DNA from: Corynebacterium sp. J010B-136
GTDB taxonomy: Bacteria; Actinomycetota; Actinomycetes; Mycobacteriales; Mycobacteriaceae
Reading direction: 5' to 3'
Length of the DNA: 64,000 bases
Assembly: GCF_002967075.1 (NCBI RefSeq)
Contig: NZ_PUGE01000004.1
Location: 186,001 to 250,000, forward strand
Shown: positions 37,387 to 47,363 of the stretch, in pieces
Numbering within the stretch: position 1 is the stretch's first letter
Layout: each line of letters starts with the position of its first letter
Program-made: the position numbers and the translations under genes
Notes under the pieces: model-generated
What the model saw: the letters and a program-made list of their open reading frames with translations, nothing else
Told to the model about the DNA's origin: nothing
Database searches by the model: none

Positions 37387-38082
37387 GTGGTTTCACGCGT
37401 TAGTGCCCTGGTCGCAGCTGCTGGCCAGGGCACTCGTCTAGGTGCAGCATTGCCCAAGGCCTATGTCCAGTTGCAAGGTGCCAGCCTTGTGGAGCGATCA
37501 GTTCGTGCCATGTTGGATTCGGGGGTAGTCGATGATGTTGCGGTTATCGTCGCCGCAAGCATGGAAGACTATGCGCACGAAATCTTTACTCAAGCTGGGT
37601 TGATAGAGCGCGTGCGGTTTGTCCACGGCAGTGATGAGCGGGCAGATTCCGTATGGGCAGGCTTGCAGTCGATTCCAGATGATAAGGGCATTGTCCTGGT
37701 CCACGACGCAGCGCGGGCGTTGACACCGCCGGCGATGATTGCGCGGGTAGTAAAGGCCGCCCAGGCAGGTGCGAAAGCAGTCATCCCGGTGGTTCCGGTG
37801 GCAGATACCATCAAACGCGTATCGCATACCACGGTGGTAGATACCCCAGACCGTTCGACGTTGCGCGCGGTTCAAACCCCACAGGCTTTCGACCTGGCAA
37901 CTTTGCGTGCGGCAAATGAAAAGTACTTCAGCAGCCAGACGCGCAGTTTCGTCGCTACCGATGATGCCAGCTTGATGGAGTGGTTTGGCCAGCAAGTTAC
38001 CACCGTCGAGGGTGATTCCATGGCGTTTAAAATCACCACTCCGCTTGATTTGACCTTGGCCAATGCGCTTTTAACTTCCTAA
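37387..38082 (+). CDS. ispD: 2-C-methyl-D-erythritol 4-phosphate cytidylyltransferase
   Basis: Third step of the MEP isoprenoid pathway. The 231-residue protein has the nucleotide-binding ALVAAAGQGTRLGAALPKAY at the N-terminus, VHDAARALTPP, and the late conserved TDDASLMEWFG. GTG 37387 follows the carD stop closely. With ispF it supplies precursors for quinones, cell-wall lipid carriers and the carotenoids made by crtB/crtI. Confidence 0.94.
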   Translation: MVSRVSALVAAAGQGTRLGAALPKAYVQLQGASLVERSVRAMLDSGVVDDVAVIVAASMEDYAHEIFTQAGLIERVRFVHGSDERADSVWAGLQSIPDDKGIVLVHDAARALTPPAMIARVVKAAQAGAKAVIPVVPVADTIKRVSHTTVVDTPDRSTLRAVQTPQAFDLATLRAANEKYFSSQTRSFVATDDASLMEWFGQQVTTVEGDSMAFKITTPLDLTLANALLTS

Positions 38083-38103
38083 AACCAGAAAGAAGTAAAG
38101 AAC

Positions 38104-38592
38104 ATGACTTCCTCGCAACCGATTATTCCGCGCGTGGGCACGGCTTTCGATGCTCACCAGATTGAAGAAGGCAAAGACTGCTGGATTGCTGGATTGTTAT
38201 TTGAAGGGGTTGCAGGCTGCGAAGGACATTCCGATGGGGACGTCGTATCGCATGCGCTTGTCGATGCCCTCCTGTCTGCCGCCAACCTCGGCGACCTCGG
38301 CTCATTCGTCGGCGTGGGGCGTAAAGAATATGACAATGTCTCTGGTGAGCGTCTGTTGCGAGAATGTCGTGAGCTGCTGGAATCGAATGGATTTGTCATC
38401 GGAAATGCAGCCGCGCAGATGATTGCACAAACCCCGAAGATGGGCCCGCGCCGGGAAGAGGCGCAGCGCGTGCTGTCGGATATCCTCGGAGCCCCGGTCT
38501 CTATTTCTGCTACGACCACTGACCACATGGGCTTTACCGGCAGCGGTGAGGGCCGCGCGGCGATTGCTACGGCCGTGGTCTGGAAAGCCTAA
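38104..38592 (+). CDS. ispF: 2-C-methyl-D-erythritol 2,4-cyclodiphosphate synthase
   Basis: A 162-residue trimeric MEP-pathway enzyme. Zinc ligands are in FDAHQ (Asp, His) and [15 protein letters not shown] (His), and FTGSGEG closes the cytidine site. It starts about 20 nt after ispD in the same direction. The order carD-ispD-ispF-(cysS) is conserved in actinobacteria, here interrupted by nagE-nagB. Confidence 0.94.
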   Translation: MTSSQPIIPRVGTAFDAHQIEEGKDCWIAGLLFEGVAGCEGHSDGDVVSHALVDALLSAANLGDLGSFVGVGRKEYDNVSGERLLRECRELLESNGFVIGNAAAQMIAQTPKMGPRREEAQRVLSDILGAPVSISATTTDHMGFTGSGEGRAAIATAVVWKA

Positions 38593-38722
38593 AACCCATC
38601 GCTTTAGCCGCTCATGCGTGTTAGGTTGTAACCAACCGCACAAAGTGTGAGCGAGGTTACCCTTGCTTTGGATCCTGGCCCGCGCTTCTGTGACAAGATC
38701 AGCAGAAAGGGGCGCGGGCGCA

Positions 38723-40855
38723 ATGGATAAAATCATGGAGCCGCTGCAGCGACTCGGAAAAGCATTAATGGGTGCGGTGGCGGTCATGCCGCTAGCCGCA
38801 CTGATGATGGGTATTGGCTACTGGATTACCTCAGTAGGCGGCGAAGGCGCCGTAATCTATGGCGACCTGCTGCTCAAGACCGGCGCAGCCGTATTGGATA
38901 ACTTAGGCGTTATCTTCGCTATTGCCATTGCCTATGGACTCTCCAGAGACAACAGTGGTGCCGCAGCCCTTGCCGGGTTCGTCGGCTTTGCCACACTGGT
39001 TAATCTCATTGGACCGGAAGCCGTGGCGGGCTACCGTGGCATAGAACCCACAGAACTTACCGGCGATGAAGCACTGCGCTGGGCCGAATCTGGTTGGGAT
39101 GCCGTGGGCTACGGCAACGTTCTATTCGGCATCATGATCGGTATTCTCGCGGCCTGGATTTACAACCGCTTTTATCAAACTCAGCTGCCTGATGCCTTCG
39201 CCTTCTTCTCCGGCCGGCGTTTGGTCCCGATTTTGTCTTCTATTTTCTCCGCGGTTGTTGCCGGCATCATGTACATAATCTGGCCGCTGGTCTACTCCGC
39301 GCTCTTTTCCTTCGGCGCCTGGATTCAAGGACTCGGCGCCGTCGGCGCTGGTCTCTACGGCTTTGCCAACCGCCTGCTCATTCCCACCGGGCTACACCAC
39401 GCACTGAACTCCGTGTTCTGGTTCGATGTCATGGGCATTGACGATATCCGCAAATTCCAAGAAGGCCCCGTCACCATCGACGCCGCCGCTGCCGCCACTG
39501 ACGCGCTTAGCTGCCCTGGCGTATGGGACGGCACCACCTGTGAAGTCATCGGCGTGGTTGGCCAATACCAAGCGGGTTTCTTTCCCATCATGATGTTCGG
39601 CCTACCCGGCGCAGCACTGGCCATCTACTTGCGTGCAAAGACCAAACGTCGCAAAGCAGTAGGCGCGCTGATGATGGCCGCAGCCGTAGCCTCCTTTTTC
39701 ACCGGTGTCACCGAACCGCTGGAATTCTCCTTCATGTTCCTCGCACCGCTGCTGTACCTGGTACACGCCATCCTTACCGGTATCTCATTGGCGATTGCTT
39801 CCGCCATGGGCTGGACCGCCGGCTTCGGATTTAGTGCCGGTGCCGTGGACTTCTTGCTCTCCTCGCAAAACCCGCTGGCCAACCAGTGGTGGATGTTGCT
39901 GGTCATGGGCGTTATCTACTTCTTCGTCTACCTAGGTATCTTCTACGCCCTCATTGGGCTGCTTAACATCAATACGCCCGGGCGCGATGACGATGAATCG
40001 GAAGATGGCGGCGCGAGCTTCGATGCCTTTACCGATATCGCGCGTCCTGGGGCATCGAAAGGCGTCGCTGACAACGCCAATACCCATACCGCCGAGCAAA
40101 TCATTCAGGGACTTGGCGGCAAGAACAATATCGACTCCATCGACTATTGCTCCACCAGGCTGCGCACACACGTCCACGACGCTTCGCTTGTCGATGAATC
40201 CCTCATCCGCAAAGCCGCCGCCTCTGGCATGGTGCGGCCGACAACGCAATCGATTCAAGTCATCGTGGGCACCAAAGTCCAGTTTGTCTATGACGAAGTC
40301 GCGCGCTTGCTGGCTCAATCCGGCGCGGATGCTGAGCTTATCGGGGAGCGCCCTGCCTCCGAACTCGATCAGCCGGCCACAGCAGTCCTGACCGGCACGA
40401 CGGTAGAGCTTTCCAAACCCACCGTCGGCCAAGTGATAGCTCTCGAGGGTGTATCCGATGAGGCCTTTGCTTCCAAGTCCATCGGCGATGGCTTCGCGCT
40501 GGTTCCAGCCAGCACGGCTGCCGTCTTTGATGTCTGCGCGCCGGCATCAGGCAAGCTCGACATGGTGTTCAAGACCAACCACGCCTTCTCTCTTACCACC
40601 AGTGCTGGTCTAGAAGTGCTCGTCCACATTGGCTTCGATACGGTCAAACTCAAAGGCGAAGGATTCACGCGATTGGTGGAACAAGGCCAATTTGTAGAAA
40701 CTGGCCAGCCTATCGTGCGCGTAGATGCCAAGGCATTGCGTGCCCAAGGTGTCGATCTCACCATCGCGGTAGTGATGCCGACGAAGACTCAAACATCTTC
40801 GGTTCACCTGGCGCAGGGGAAGGGTTCTGTCGCCGCAGAGGTAGCGCTGCGGTAG
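38723..40855 (+). CDS. nagE: PTS N-acetylglucosamine-type permease EIICBA
   Basis: A 710-residue fused PTS transporter. Membrane EIIC spans about 1-420 (MGIGYWITSVGGEG, GLHHALNSVFWF, TGVTEPLEFSFMF). EIIB is about 445-530 with the phosphorylated Cys476 in DYCSTRLR. A glucose-type EIIA follows at about 560-710 with His620 (TNHAF) and active His635 (VHIGFDTV). ATG 38723 is chosen over a longer frame. Adjacent nagB supports GlcNAc rather than glucose as substrate. C. glutamicum type strains lack it as far as I recall, and it splits the ispF-cysS neighbourhood, so it may be an insertion. Confidence 0.88.
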   Translation: MDKIMEPLQRLGKALMGAVAVMPLAALMMGIGYWITSVGGEGAVIYGDLLLKTGAAVLDNLGVIFAIAIAYGLSRDNSGAAALAGFVGFATLVNLIGPEAVAGYRGIEPTELTGDEALRWAESGWDAVGYGNVLFGIMIGILAAWIYNRFYQTQLPDAFAFFSGRRLVPILSSIFSAVVAGIMYIIWPLVYSALFSFGAWIQGLGAVGAGLYGFANRLLIPTGLHHALNSVFWFDVMGIDDIRKFQEGPVTIDAAAAATDALSCPGVWDGTTCEVIGVVGQYQAGFFPIMMFGLPGAALAIYLRAKTKRRKAVGALMMAAAVASFFTGVTEPLEFSFMFLAPLLYLVHAILTGISLAIASAMGWTAGFGFSAGAVDFLLSSQNPLANQWWMLLVMGVIYFFVYLGIFYALIGLLNINTPGRDDDESEDGGASFDAFTDIARPGASKGVADNANTHTAEQIIQGLGGKNNIDSIDYCSTRLRTHVHDASLVDESLIRKAAASGMVRPTTQSIQVIVGTKVQFVYDEVARLLAQSGADAELIGERPASELDQPATAVLTGTTVELSKPTVGQVIALEGVSDEAFASKSIGDGFALVPASTAAVFDVCAPASGKLDMVFKTNHAFSLTTSAGLEVLVHIGFDTVKLKGEGFTRLVEQGQFVETGQPIVRVDAKALRAQGVDLTIAVVMPTKTQTSSVHLAQGKGSVAAEVALR

Positions 40856-40985
40856 TGCTGCGGTAGCACTAGAGAGCTCCTACCGGCGGGCTGTGCGCTA
40901 TACAATGGCGCGCAGCCCGTATTATGAAGAAGGTATCGAAGCCACGGTATTGAACACGTAGGAATTAAAGCAAGGGGAAGCTTCA

Positions 40986-41750
40986 ATGGAAATCATCGTC
41001 TGCGATTCACCGCATGATGTTGCTGTGCAGGCAGCGGATATTCTCCAGGGCTACGCCAATGAAGGCGGCGTCCTAGGAGTTGCAACCGGATCGACCCCGT
41101 TGCTGACATATCAGGAACTAATCCGCCGCCATGAAGCCGGAGAAGTCAGCTTCGCCGGCTGCACAATGTTCGCACTTGATGAATACGTTGGGCTGCCCAT
41201 TGAGCACGAACAAAGCTATTACCGCGTGATCCACGATGAACTTTCCGATCACGTCGATATCGACCCGGCAGATGTCCATATCCCTAACGGCCTTGCCGAC
41301 GATGTTCCTGCCGCATGCGCTGAATATGAACAAGCCATCGTGGACGCAGGCGGCATTGATGTGCAGCTGCTCGGCATTGGCACCAACGGACACGTTGGTT
41401 TCAATGAACCATCTAGCTCCTTGTCCTCATTGACGCGGATGAAGACCCTGCACCCGCAAACCGTGGCAGATAACGCACGCTTTTTTAACTCCCTGGACGA
41501 AGTCCCCATTCACGTGGTCACCCAAGGACTGGGCACTATTCAGCGCGCCGGGCAGTTGGTGCTTATCGCAACTGGGGAGCACAAAGCCCACGCGGTAGCG
41601 CAGCTGGCCGAAGGTCCTTTGAGTGCTTCCTGTCCTGCTTCGGTGCTGCAGATTCACCCGCATGCCACCGTTATCGTCGATGAAGCGGCCGCCAGCAAAT
41701 TGCACAACGTGGATTATTACAAGTTCATCCAGCAGAATAAACCGCAGTAG
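40986..41750 (+). CDS. nagB: glucosamine-6-phosphate deaminase
   Basis: Turns glucosamine 6-phosphate into fructose 6-phosphate and ammonia. The 254-residue protein has GVATGSTPLLTYQ, FALDEYVGLP with the catalytic Asp, and GIGTNGHVGFNEP with the catalytic His. ATG follows CAAGGGGAAGC. It lies 130 nt after nagE; the deacetylase nagA needed between them is not in this window. The two were probably acquired or retained together. Confidence 0.93.
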   Translation: MEIIVCDSPHDVAVQAADILQGYANEGGVLGVATGSTPLLTYQELIRRHEAGEVSFAGCTMFALDEYVGLPIEHEQSYYRVIHDELSDHVDIDPADVHIPNGLADDVPAACAEYEQAIVDAGGIDVQLLGIGTNGHVGFNEPSSSLSSLTRMKTLHPQTVADNARFFNSLDEVPIHVVTQGLGTIQRAGQLVLIATGEHKAHAVAQLAEGPLSASCPASVLQIHPHATVIVDEAAASKLHNVDYYKFIQQNKPQ

Positions 41751-41805
41751 CTTCTTTGCGCGTAGTGCCTGAGTAATCCGGAACAACGCCGGTAGACTAG
41801 GACTG

Positions 41806-43194
41806 GTGAACCTACGAATTTATGACACCGCTACCCGTTCGTTGCGCGATTTTGAGCCGATTAGGCCCGGCCATGTTTCGATCTACTTGTGTGGTGCCAC
41901 CCCACAAGCCAAGCCGCACATCGGCCACCTGCGCTCAGGCGTGGCCTTTGATATAGTGCGCCGCTGGCTTTCCGCCCAAGGCCTAGACGTCGCTTTTGTC
42001 CGCAATGTCACCGACATCGATGACAAGATTCTAAACAAAGCCGCCGAGCACAACCGCCCGTGGTGGGAGTGGGTTTCTACCTATGAGCGTGAATTTACCA
42101 AGGCTTATAACACCCTTGGTGTGCTGCCGCCTTCGGTAGAGCCACGCGCCACTGGCTTTGTTACCCAGATGGTGGATTACATGCAACGCCTTATTGACCG
42201 CGGCTTTGCCTATGAGGCCGAAGGTTCCGTCTACTTCGATGTCGCAGCCTGGGTCAACGCCGAAGGCTCCGACTACGGCTCCCTGTCTGGCAACCGCGTC
42301 GAAGAAATGGAACAAGGCGAAACTGATGTCGTGGGCAAACGTAGCCCCCAAGACTTCGCGCTGTGGAAAGCCGCCAAACCAGGCGAGCCCTCCTGGCCAA
42401 CCCCCTGGGGCGAAGGTCGTCCCGGCTGGCACCTGGAGTGCTCGGCGATGTCGACCTACTACTTAGGCTCGAGCTTTGACATCCACGGCGGTGGCTTGGA
42501 CCTGCAGTTCCCGCACCACGAGAATGAGATTGCGCAGTCGCACGCGGCTGGCGATGAATTCGCCAATTTCTGGATGCACAACCATTGGGTAACCATGGCT
42601 GGCGAGAAGATGTCGAAATCTTTGGGCAATGTTTTAGCAGTAGATAATTTGCTCGATATAGTTCGTCCGCAAGAATTGCGCTATTATCTTGGTTCTGCAC
42701 ATTATCGCTCTGTTCTGGAGTACTCCGAAGGTGCGTTGACCGAGGCAGCCGCAGGCTACCGTCGCATCGAGGAGTACCTAGCACGCTTTGACAACGTGGA
42801 ATTAGGTCAGTGGACCGAAGGTTTTGAGAAGGCCATGAATGATGACTTCTCCGTTCCGAAGGCACTGGCGGAAATTCACGTTGCTGTTCGTGAGGGCAAT
42901 AAGGCCCTTTCTGCTTCCGATGAGCAGACTGCACAAAAGCTTGCTGAATCCGTTCGCCGCATGGCTGAGATTTTAGGTTTTGACCCATTGAGTGATCAGT
43001 GGGGAGCCAGTGAATCTGATGATTCCGCGGCTTTGGAGGCGTTAGATGTTTTGGTTCAGGCTGAACTTGCACGTCGCGCTCAAGCTCGTGCAGAAAAGAA
43101 CTGGGCTGTTGCTGATGAAGTCCGCGATCGTCTCGCTGAAGCAGGAATTACGGTGACTGATTCTGCTGATGGCGCTAAGTGGTCGCTGAATTAA
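41806..43194 (+). CDS. cysS: cysteinyl-tRNA synthetase
   Basis: A 462-residue class I synthetase. The HIGH motif is in PHIGHLRSG, the KMSKS motif in [10 protein letters not shown], and zinc-binding cysteines are in YLCGAT and HLECSAMS with HHENE. The GTG start (41806) gives the family N-terminus [10 protein letters not shown]. rlmB follows 24 nt later, the usual actinobacterial order. Confidence 0.95.
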   Translation: MNLRIYDTATRSLRDFEPIRPGHVSIYLCGATPQAKPHIGHLRSGVAFDIVRRWLSAQGLDVAFVRNVTDIDDKILNKAAEHNRPWWEWVSTYEREFTKAYNTLGVLPPSVEPRATGFVTQMVDYMQRLIDRGFAYEAEGSVYFDVAAWVNAEGSDYGSLSGNRVEEMEQGETDVVGKRSPQDFALWKAAKPGEPSWPTPWGEGRPGWHLECSAMSTYYLGSSFDIHGGGLDLQFPHHENEIAQSHAAGDEFANFWMHNHWVTMAGEKMSKSLGNVLAVDNLLDIVRPQELRYYLGSAHYRSVLEYSEGALTEAAAGYRRIEEYLARFDNVELGQWTEGFEKAMNDDFSVPKALAEIHVAVREGNKALSASDEQTAQKLAESVRRMAEILGFDPLSDQWGASESDDSAALEALDVLVQAELARRAQARAEKNWAVADEVRDRLAEAGITVTDSADGAKWSLN

Positions 43195-43218
43195 ACCACC
43201 TTTAAGGAGAAACACACT

Positions 43219-44172
43219 ATGGCACGTACTCACGGCCGCGGCGGCGCAGGTCCCCGTAAAACCAATAAGAAGGGTGCTGTGAAAGGCACCGGCGGCCAGC
43301 GCCGCAAGGGGCTTGAAGGCAAGGGGCCTACGCCAAAGGCAGAAGACCGCGTTTACCACGCTAAGCATAAGGCGAAGCTGCAGCGTCAACGCCGCGACTC
43401 CGGACGCCATGAGAAGGAAACCGCGGAGATGGTCGTTGGCCGTAACCCGGTCATCGAGTGCCTACACGCGAAGGTTCCAGCAACCAACCTTTATATCGCG
43501 CAAGGCACGCGTAACGATGAACGCCTGTCCGAAGCCGTAGCCATCGCCAATGCGCGCAACCTTCCTATCTTGGAAGTTCAGCGCCACGTCATGGATCAGA
43601 TGACCGGCAACGGCATGCACCAGGGCATTGGTTTGCAGATTCCGCCGTACAAGTACGCCGATGTGCATGACTTGATTGCGCGGGCAGCCGACAAGCCAGA
43701 ACCAGGCATGTTCGTCATCTTGGACAACATCACCGATCCACGTAACTTAGGCGCGGTTATCCGCTCCGTTGCTGCTTTCGGCGGCGACGGCGTGATTATC
43801 CCAGAGCGTCGCTCAGCATCCGTGACGGCAGTAGCATGGCGTACCTCCGCGGGTACCGCAGCGCGTCTGCCCGTTGCGCGTGAGACCAACATGACCCGCA
43901 CCGTGCAGGAATTCCAGAAGAACGGCTACCAGGTCGTTGGCCTAGATGCCGGCGGTGAGCACAACCTGGATACCTACAAGGGCGGCAAAGACCCAGTTGT
44001 TATCGTCATCGGTTCTGAAGGCAAGGGCATCTCGCGTCTGGTCAAAGAAAACTGCGACGTTATCATGTCTATCCCAATGACCAGCTGGGTAGAATCCCTC
44101 AACGCTTCTGTCGCCGCCGGCGCGGTTCTCTCCGAGTTCGCCCGCCAGCGCCGCGTCGCGCAAGAAAGCTAA
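43219..44172 (+). CDS. rlmB: 23S rRNA (guanosine-2'-O-)-methyltransferase RlmB (TrmH family)
   Basis: A 317-residue SPOUT methyltransferase modifying a guanosine in the 23S peptidyl-transferase region. A basic, glycine-rich N-terminal extension (about 1-70) is unlike the E. coli enzyme but common in actinobacteria. The substrate-binding domain begins [19 protein letters not shown] motifs are [26 protein letters not shown] and [21 protein letters not shown] is AAGGAGAAA. Confidence 0.93.
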   Translation: MARTHGRGGAGPRKTNKKGAVKGTGGQRRKGLEGKGPTPKAEDRVYHAKHKAKLQRQRRDSGRHEKETAEMVVGRNPVIECLHAKVPATNLYIAQGTRNDERLSEAVAIANARNLPILEVQRHVMDQMTGNGMHQGIGLQIPPYKYADVHDLIARAADKPEPGMFVILDNITDPRNLGAVIRSVAAFGGDGVIIPERRSASVTAVAWRTSAGTAARLPVARETNMTRTVQEFQKNGYQVVGLDAGGEHNLDTYKGGKDPVVIVIGSEGKGISRLVKENCDVIMSIPMTSWVESLNASVAAGAVLSEFARQRRVAQES

Positions 44173-44230
44173 AGCTTCTTGCACAAGCCTTAGGAAGCCG
44201 ACCCGGCTTTCCCAGGGCTAAAATGCCTCG

Positions 44231-44282
44231 CCTGTGGATAACTTTGCCCGTTGCGTGATGTGTCATCGTAGTTATCCACAGG
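44231..44282. repeat. 13-bp inverted repeat made of two perfect DnaA boxes
   Basis: CCTGTGGATAACT (44231-44243) and AGTTATCCACAGG (44270-44282) are exact inverted copies around 26 bases. Each contains the DnaA consensus TTATCCACA. The right arm runs into TTTTTCTTTTT, so it can also be a rho-independent terminator for rlmB on the plus strand. Confidence 0.7.
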
Positions 44283-44333
44283 TTTTTCTTTTTGCACTAG
44301 CCAAGACTTGCGGCGGCTTTTACTGTCGAAGGC

Positions 44334-45467
44334 ATGGATAAATACGAAGAATTTATGGCTCTTACCAGCCAAGCAATAGGCATCTTAAGAGACATGTCTA
44401 AACGCTCGCCGTATGACATGGCAAGCGATGGCATGGCTCGCAAGACTGCAAAGAGTTTCACCTCGCTGGCAGATGTTCTTTTCGGCCCCACCGATTCACC
44501 GCGGCTGCAACGCGAATCGGTAGCTCTCGCTGAAGAGCGGGGGTTAAGCCTTGAGTATTTAGAGATGGTGGAAAAGCACGCCAAGAAGTTGAAGAAGCGC
44601 GGTGCCGCCTGGCGGTTACGTGCGGAACTTATCGCGTTTGAGGGCACCTTCGAAGAAGTCGAAGCCTACGCCAAAAAGCGCGTTATGGAAGAAGGCGGCG
44701 ACAGACCGAAGCAACGCGGTGTACGCCTAGGTCGCGTCATCGATGGCCTGCGCACCATTAGTATTACCGATACCCAGCGTCGTATTACCGACCTCGAGAA
44801 AACTCTCGACGCCGCTATTACCAACGACAACCAACCTCGCTCTGAAGCACTACTAGAGCCTTTCTGGGATTTAGTCGAAGGTGATGGCACCGGGCTTATC
44901 AAGCCTGAATACCGCACCGTGATTGCTATTGGTCTCGACGATTTCGCCAAAGTCTCCTGCGGTCGCGGCGACGAGGTCATCATCGGTCTCTCCGATGGCA
45001 CGACCATGACTGGCGCAGAGTTCATCAACGCTGTGATGGAAGGTGCACTCGGCGATAAGCTCTACGTCGGACTCTTTCACCCGACCGCAGGCCCGGTCAA
45101 TCTTTACGAAGCACGGTTCGCTTCCGACAAGCTGCGAACTTTAGCCATGGCGGAGAATCTCGTCTGTCCGTGGCCGGACTGCAATGTTCCGGCTGATAGG
45201 TGCCAGGTCCACCATATCGACGCCCACAAACATGGTGGGCATACAAAGCCGTCGAATCTGACGATGCTGTGTAAGTACCATAACGGCGTCAACGACGACG
45301 GTGACCCGGGTAATCCCGGGTCACAGAAAAGAAAAAATAAGCGAGGAAGGCCAAGTCGCGGGAGAATGCGACGCCACCTCGGCAAGGTTCGCCTGCACAC
45401 CCCAGGTGGGAAGCTGGTGGGCAACACGCATGACTTGAGCAGCATGGGGGCGATGAACCTCATCTAA
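44334..45467 (+). CDS. HNH endonuclease signature protein (corynebacterial DUF222/13E12-like)
   Basis: A 377-residue protein. The helical N-terminal two-thirds is followed by an HNH nuclease module with paired cysteines: CPWPDCNVP, CQVHHIDAHKHGG, PSNLTMLCKYHN. That gives the zinc-finger CxxxxC...C..H and the catalytic HH. A basic tail follows (KRKNKRGRPSRGRMRR). Such proteins are numerous in corynebacteria and mycobacteria (13E12 family), often linked to mobile DNA, but no repeats or integrase are nearby. Function is unproven. Confidence 0.85.
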   Translation: MDKYEEFMALTSQAIGILRDMSKRSPYDMASDGMARKTAKSFTSLADVLFGPTDSPRLQRESVALAEERGLSLEYLEMVEKHAKKLKKRGAAWRLRAELIAFEGTFEEVEAYAKKRVMEEGGDRPKQRGVRLGRVIDGLRTISITDTQRRITDLEKTLDAAITNDNQPRSEALLEPFWDLVEGDGTGLIKPEYRTVIAIGLDDFAKVSCGRGDEVIIGLSDGTTMTGAEFINAVMEGALGDKLYVGLFHPTAGPVNLYEARFASDKLRTLAMAENLVCPWPDCNVPADRCQVHHIDAHKHGGHTKPSNLTMLCKYHNGVNDDGDPGNPGSQKRKNKRGRPSRGRMRRHLGKVRLHTPGGKLVGNTHDLSSMGAMNLI

Positions 45468-45561
45468 TCGCCGCTGACCAGTGCTTCCACACCCATGAAG
45501 CAGGTGCGCCCCAAAAAGGCGCGGCACACCTGCCAATTAGTCATGCGCAAAACCGGAAGGG

Positions 45562-46383
45562 TTAGGTTAACTCGAAGAATTCCGCTACGACCTCCGCTGC
45601 GGTGAAAGAATCCGTGTTCTTTCCCAAGCGGGGGTCGAGTTCTTTCCCAGAAGGCACAACATGGCCCATGTCTTGCACCGTCCACAGCTCCACGCGCTTT
45701 TCACCCGGCCAGGTTGTAATTTCTACATCCGGGTAAGGATTGCTCGTCTGCGGTGCGCCGGCGCCGTTGCGCTCGGCAAAGTAGGCACCAGTAGCAGGCG
45801 CTGAGAGGACCTCGCCGCGTGTGCGCTTGGCGTGGATGCCGGCCATGCCGCCCTCATAAGGCGCCTTGTCATCCAAGGTGCCGTGAATCATCAACAACGG
45901 CGTGGGCTGATAAGCCTCCACCGGATTAGTCGGTGCGAGGTTCTCACCCGCAGCCAACGTTGCGGCGAATAAGGCGGCGCCGGAGAGAAGACCGGGGGCA
46001 TCGAAAAGCAAGCGCAACACCATCTGCCCACCGTTGGAGTACCCGCAGGCGAAAATCCGGCCAATGTTGTATTCTTCGCGCAGCTCATCAATGATTGCGT
46101 GGGTAAAACCGACATCGTCAGTGCCCAGCTCACGCGTGACCTCCGGCAGGTGCTTGCGGGCATCATTGAAGTGGTTCTTGATTCCACCGGGATAGGCCAC
46201 AATCGTGTTACAGCTAGCCAGAGCATCAAAGGTGAAATCAGTAAAACGCCGGATCACATTCGGCGACTGCAAAGAACCGTGAAAGACCAGCAGCAGATCC
46301 TGCGGTGCGTCCTCGGGGTTCTCTGGCGGAATTAGAACGTAACGGCGTTCGGTGTTTTGAAATGTAATCCGGCGTTGTTCCAT
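45562..46383 (-). CDS. alpha/beta-hydrolase, polyhydroxybutyrate depolymerase-like esterase
   Basis: A 273-residue hydrolase of the LpqC/feruloyl esterase/PHB depolymerase group. It has LLLVFHGSLQ (oxyanion region), the nucleophile elbow GYSNGGQM, a later Asp in MIHGTLDDKAPY and the catalytic His in DMGHVVPSG. No signal peptide is visible, so it is probably cytoplasmic. It sits 11 nt before the ABC permease stop in the opposite sense of reading order, i.e. downstream of it on the minus strand, and may be cotranscribed with the zinc operon. Confidence 0.8.
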   Translation of the reverse strand: MEQRRITFQNTERRYVLIPPENPEDAPQDLLLVFHGSLQSPNVIRRFTDFTFDALASCNTIVAYPGGIKNHFNDARKHLPEVTRELGTDDVGFTHAIIDELREEYNIGRIFACGYSNGGQMVLRLLFDAPGLLSGAALFAATLAAGENLAPTNPVEAYQPTPLLMIHGTLDDKAPYEGGMAGIHAKRTRGEVLSAPATGAYFAERNGAGAPQTSNPYPDVEITTWPGEKRVELWTVQDMGHVVPSGKELDPRLGKNTDSFTAAEVVAEFFELT

Positions 46384-46394
46384 GAGATTAAAGC

Positions 46395-47363
46395 TTAATC
46401 ATCAATATGATCGCAGTGCTCATCATGGTGGCTGGTGTGATGAATTTGGGAAGGATCCGCGTTGCCCATCCGCGGGGAGACGGTCGCGGCGAATTCTGCC
46501 TTATCGCGTTTCGCAGCAATATCGTCGCGCACGGCACGGCGGTTTTTGAGCACCCCGACCGCGCGGCACACGAGGTAAATCGCAAAAGAGATGGTGGTGA
46601 CAAAGACCGAAACCGGCAGCCCTGGTGCCAGGGATAGAATCAGGCCCCCGACCGCAGCGACCTCGGCAAAGATGACAGACCACAGCACGGTCTTTAGCGG
46701 CGACGAGGTAATCTGCACGGCCGCGGCGCCCGGGGTGATCAGCAAGGCCATGACCAGCAGCGCGCCGACAATCTGCACGGACTGCGCGGCAGCCAGACCA
46801 ACCAGCACGGCAAAAAGCACAGAAATCGCGCGCACCGGAATGCCGGAGGCCTGCGCCATGACCGGGTCGGCGGAGGCGAAAAGCATCGGCCGCCAAAAGA
46901 GCACGACTGCAGCGACGACAACGATGGTAGTTAGCGCCAGCAGCCATACCGAAGCGCTGGAGACACCAACGATTTGGCCGGTCAGTAAAGTCATTGCCGC
47001 AGTCGGGTTGCCGGGATACAGGTGCAGGAAAAGCACGGAAAGTCCCAAGCCGAAGCTCATGACCACGCCAATAGCGCTGTCCTGTTGGCCCCTAAACCCT
47101 AAGACCGCAAGCACGATGGCGGCGCCAATCGCACCGGCGATGGCACCCCAGCCGATATTAAGGCCGAAAAGCAGCGCCGCAGCCGCACCCATCAGCGCCA
47201 GCTCCGAGGTGGCATGGACCGAAAATGACATCTGCCGCAGCACCACCAACGACGTCATCACGCCAGAGAGCACGCCGAGCAAAGCACACGCAATCAGCGC
47301 CTGCTGCACGAAGTCAACCGACAGCAAGTAGCCGGTATCGTCGAGGAAAGTCTGAAAATCCAT
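46395..47363 (-). CDS. metal (zinc/manganese) ABC transporter permease
   Basis: A 322-residue membrane protein with about eight or nine helices of the ABC-3 (ZnuB) family: SGVMTSLVVLRQMSFSVHAT near the N-terminus, and GALLVMALLITPGAAA as the family signature. The C-terminus is His/Asp-rich (HHTSHHDEHCDHIDD), a likely cytoplasmic metal-binding tail. Its ATG overlaps the ATPase gene's stop by 1 nt (TAATG). Confidence 0.9.
   Translation of the reverse strand: MDFQTFLDDTGYLLSVDFVQQALIACALLGVLSGVMTSLVVLRQMSFSVHATSELALMGAAAALLFGLNIGWGAIAGAIGAAIVLAVLGFRGQQDSAIGVVMSFGLGLSVLFLHLYPGNPTAAMTLLTGQIVGVSSASVWLLALTTIVVVAAVVLFWRPMLFASADPVMAQASGIPVRAISVLFAVLVGLAAAQSVQIVGALLVMALLITPGAAAVQITSSPLKTVLWSVIFAEVAAVGGLILSLAPGLPVSVFVTTISFAIYLVCRAVGVLKNRRAVRDDIAAKRDKAEFAATVSPRMGNADPSQIHHTSHHDEHCDHIDD

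Noticed and set aside
40840..40868. Short repeat TGCGGTAG at the end of nagE
   Set aside because: Only two copies of about 8-10 bases; consistent with chance or slippage.
44334..45467. Group II intron or homing element for the HNH gene
   Set aside because: No reverse transcriptase, intron structure or flanking repeats; fits the common corynebacterial HNH family.
46591..47331. 246-codon plus-strand frame opposite the ABC permease
   Set aside because: Ser/Thr/Pro-rich shadow of a membrane protein gene; no start context.
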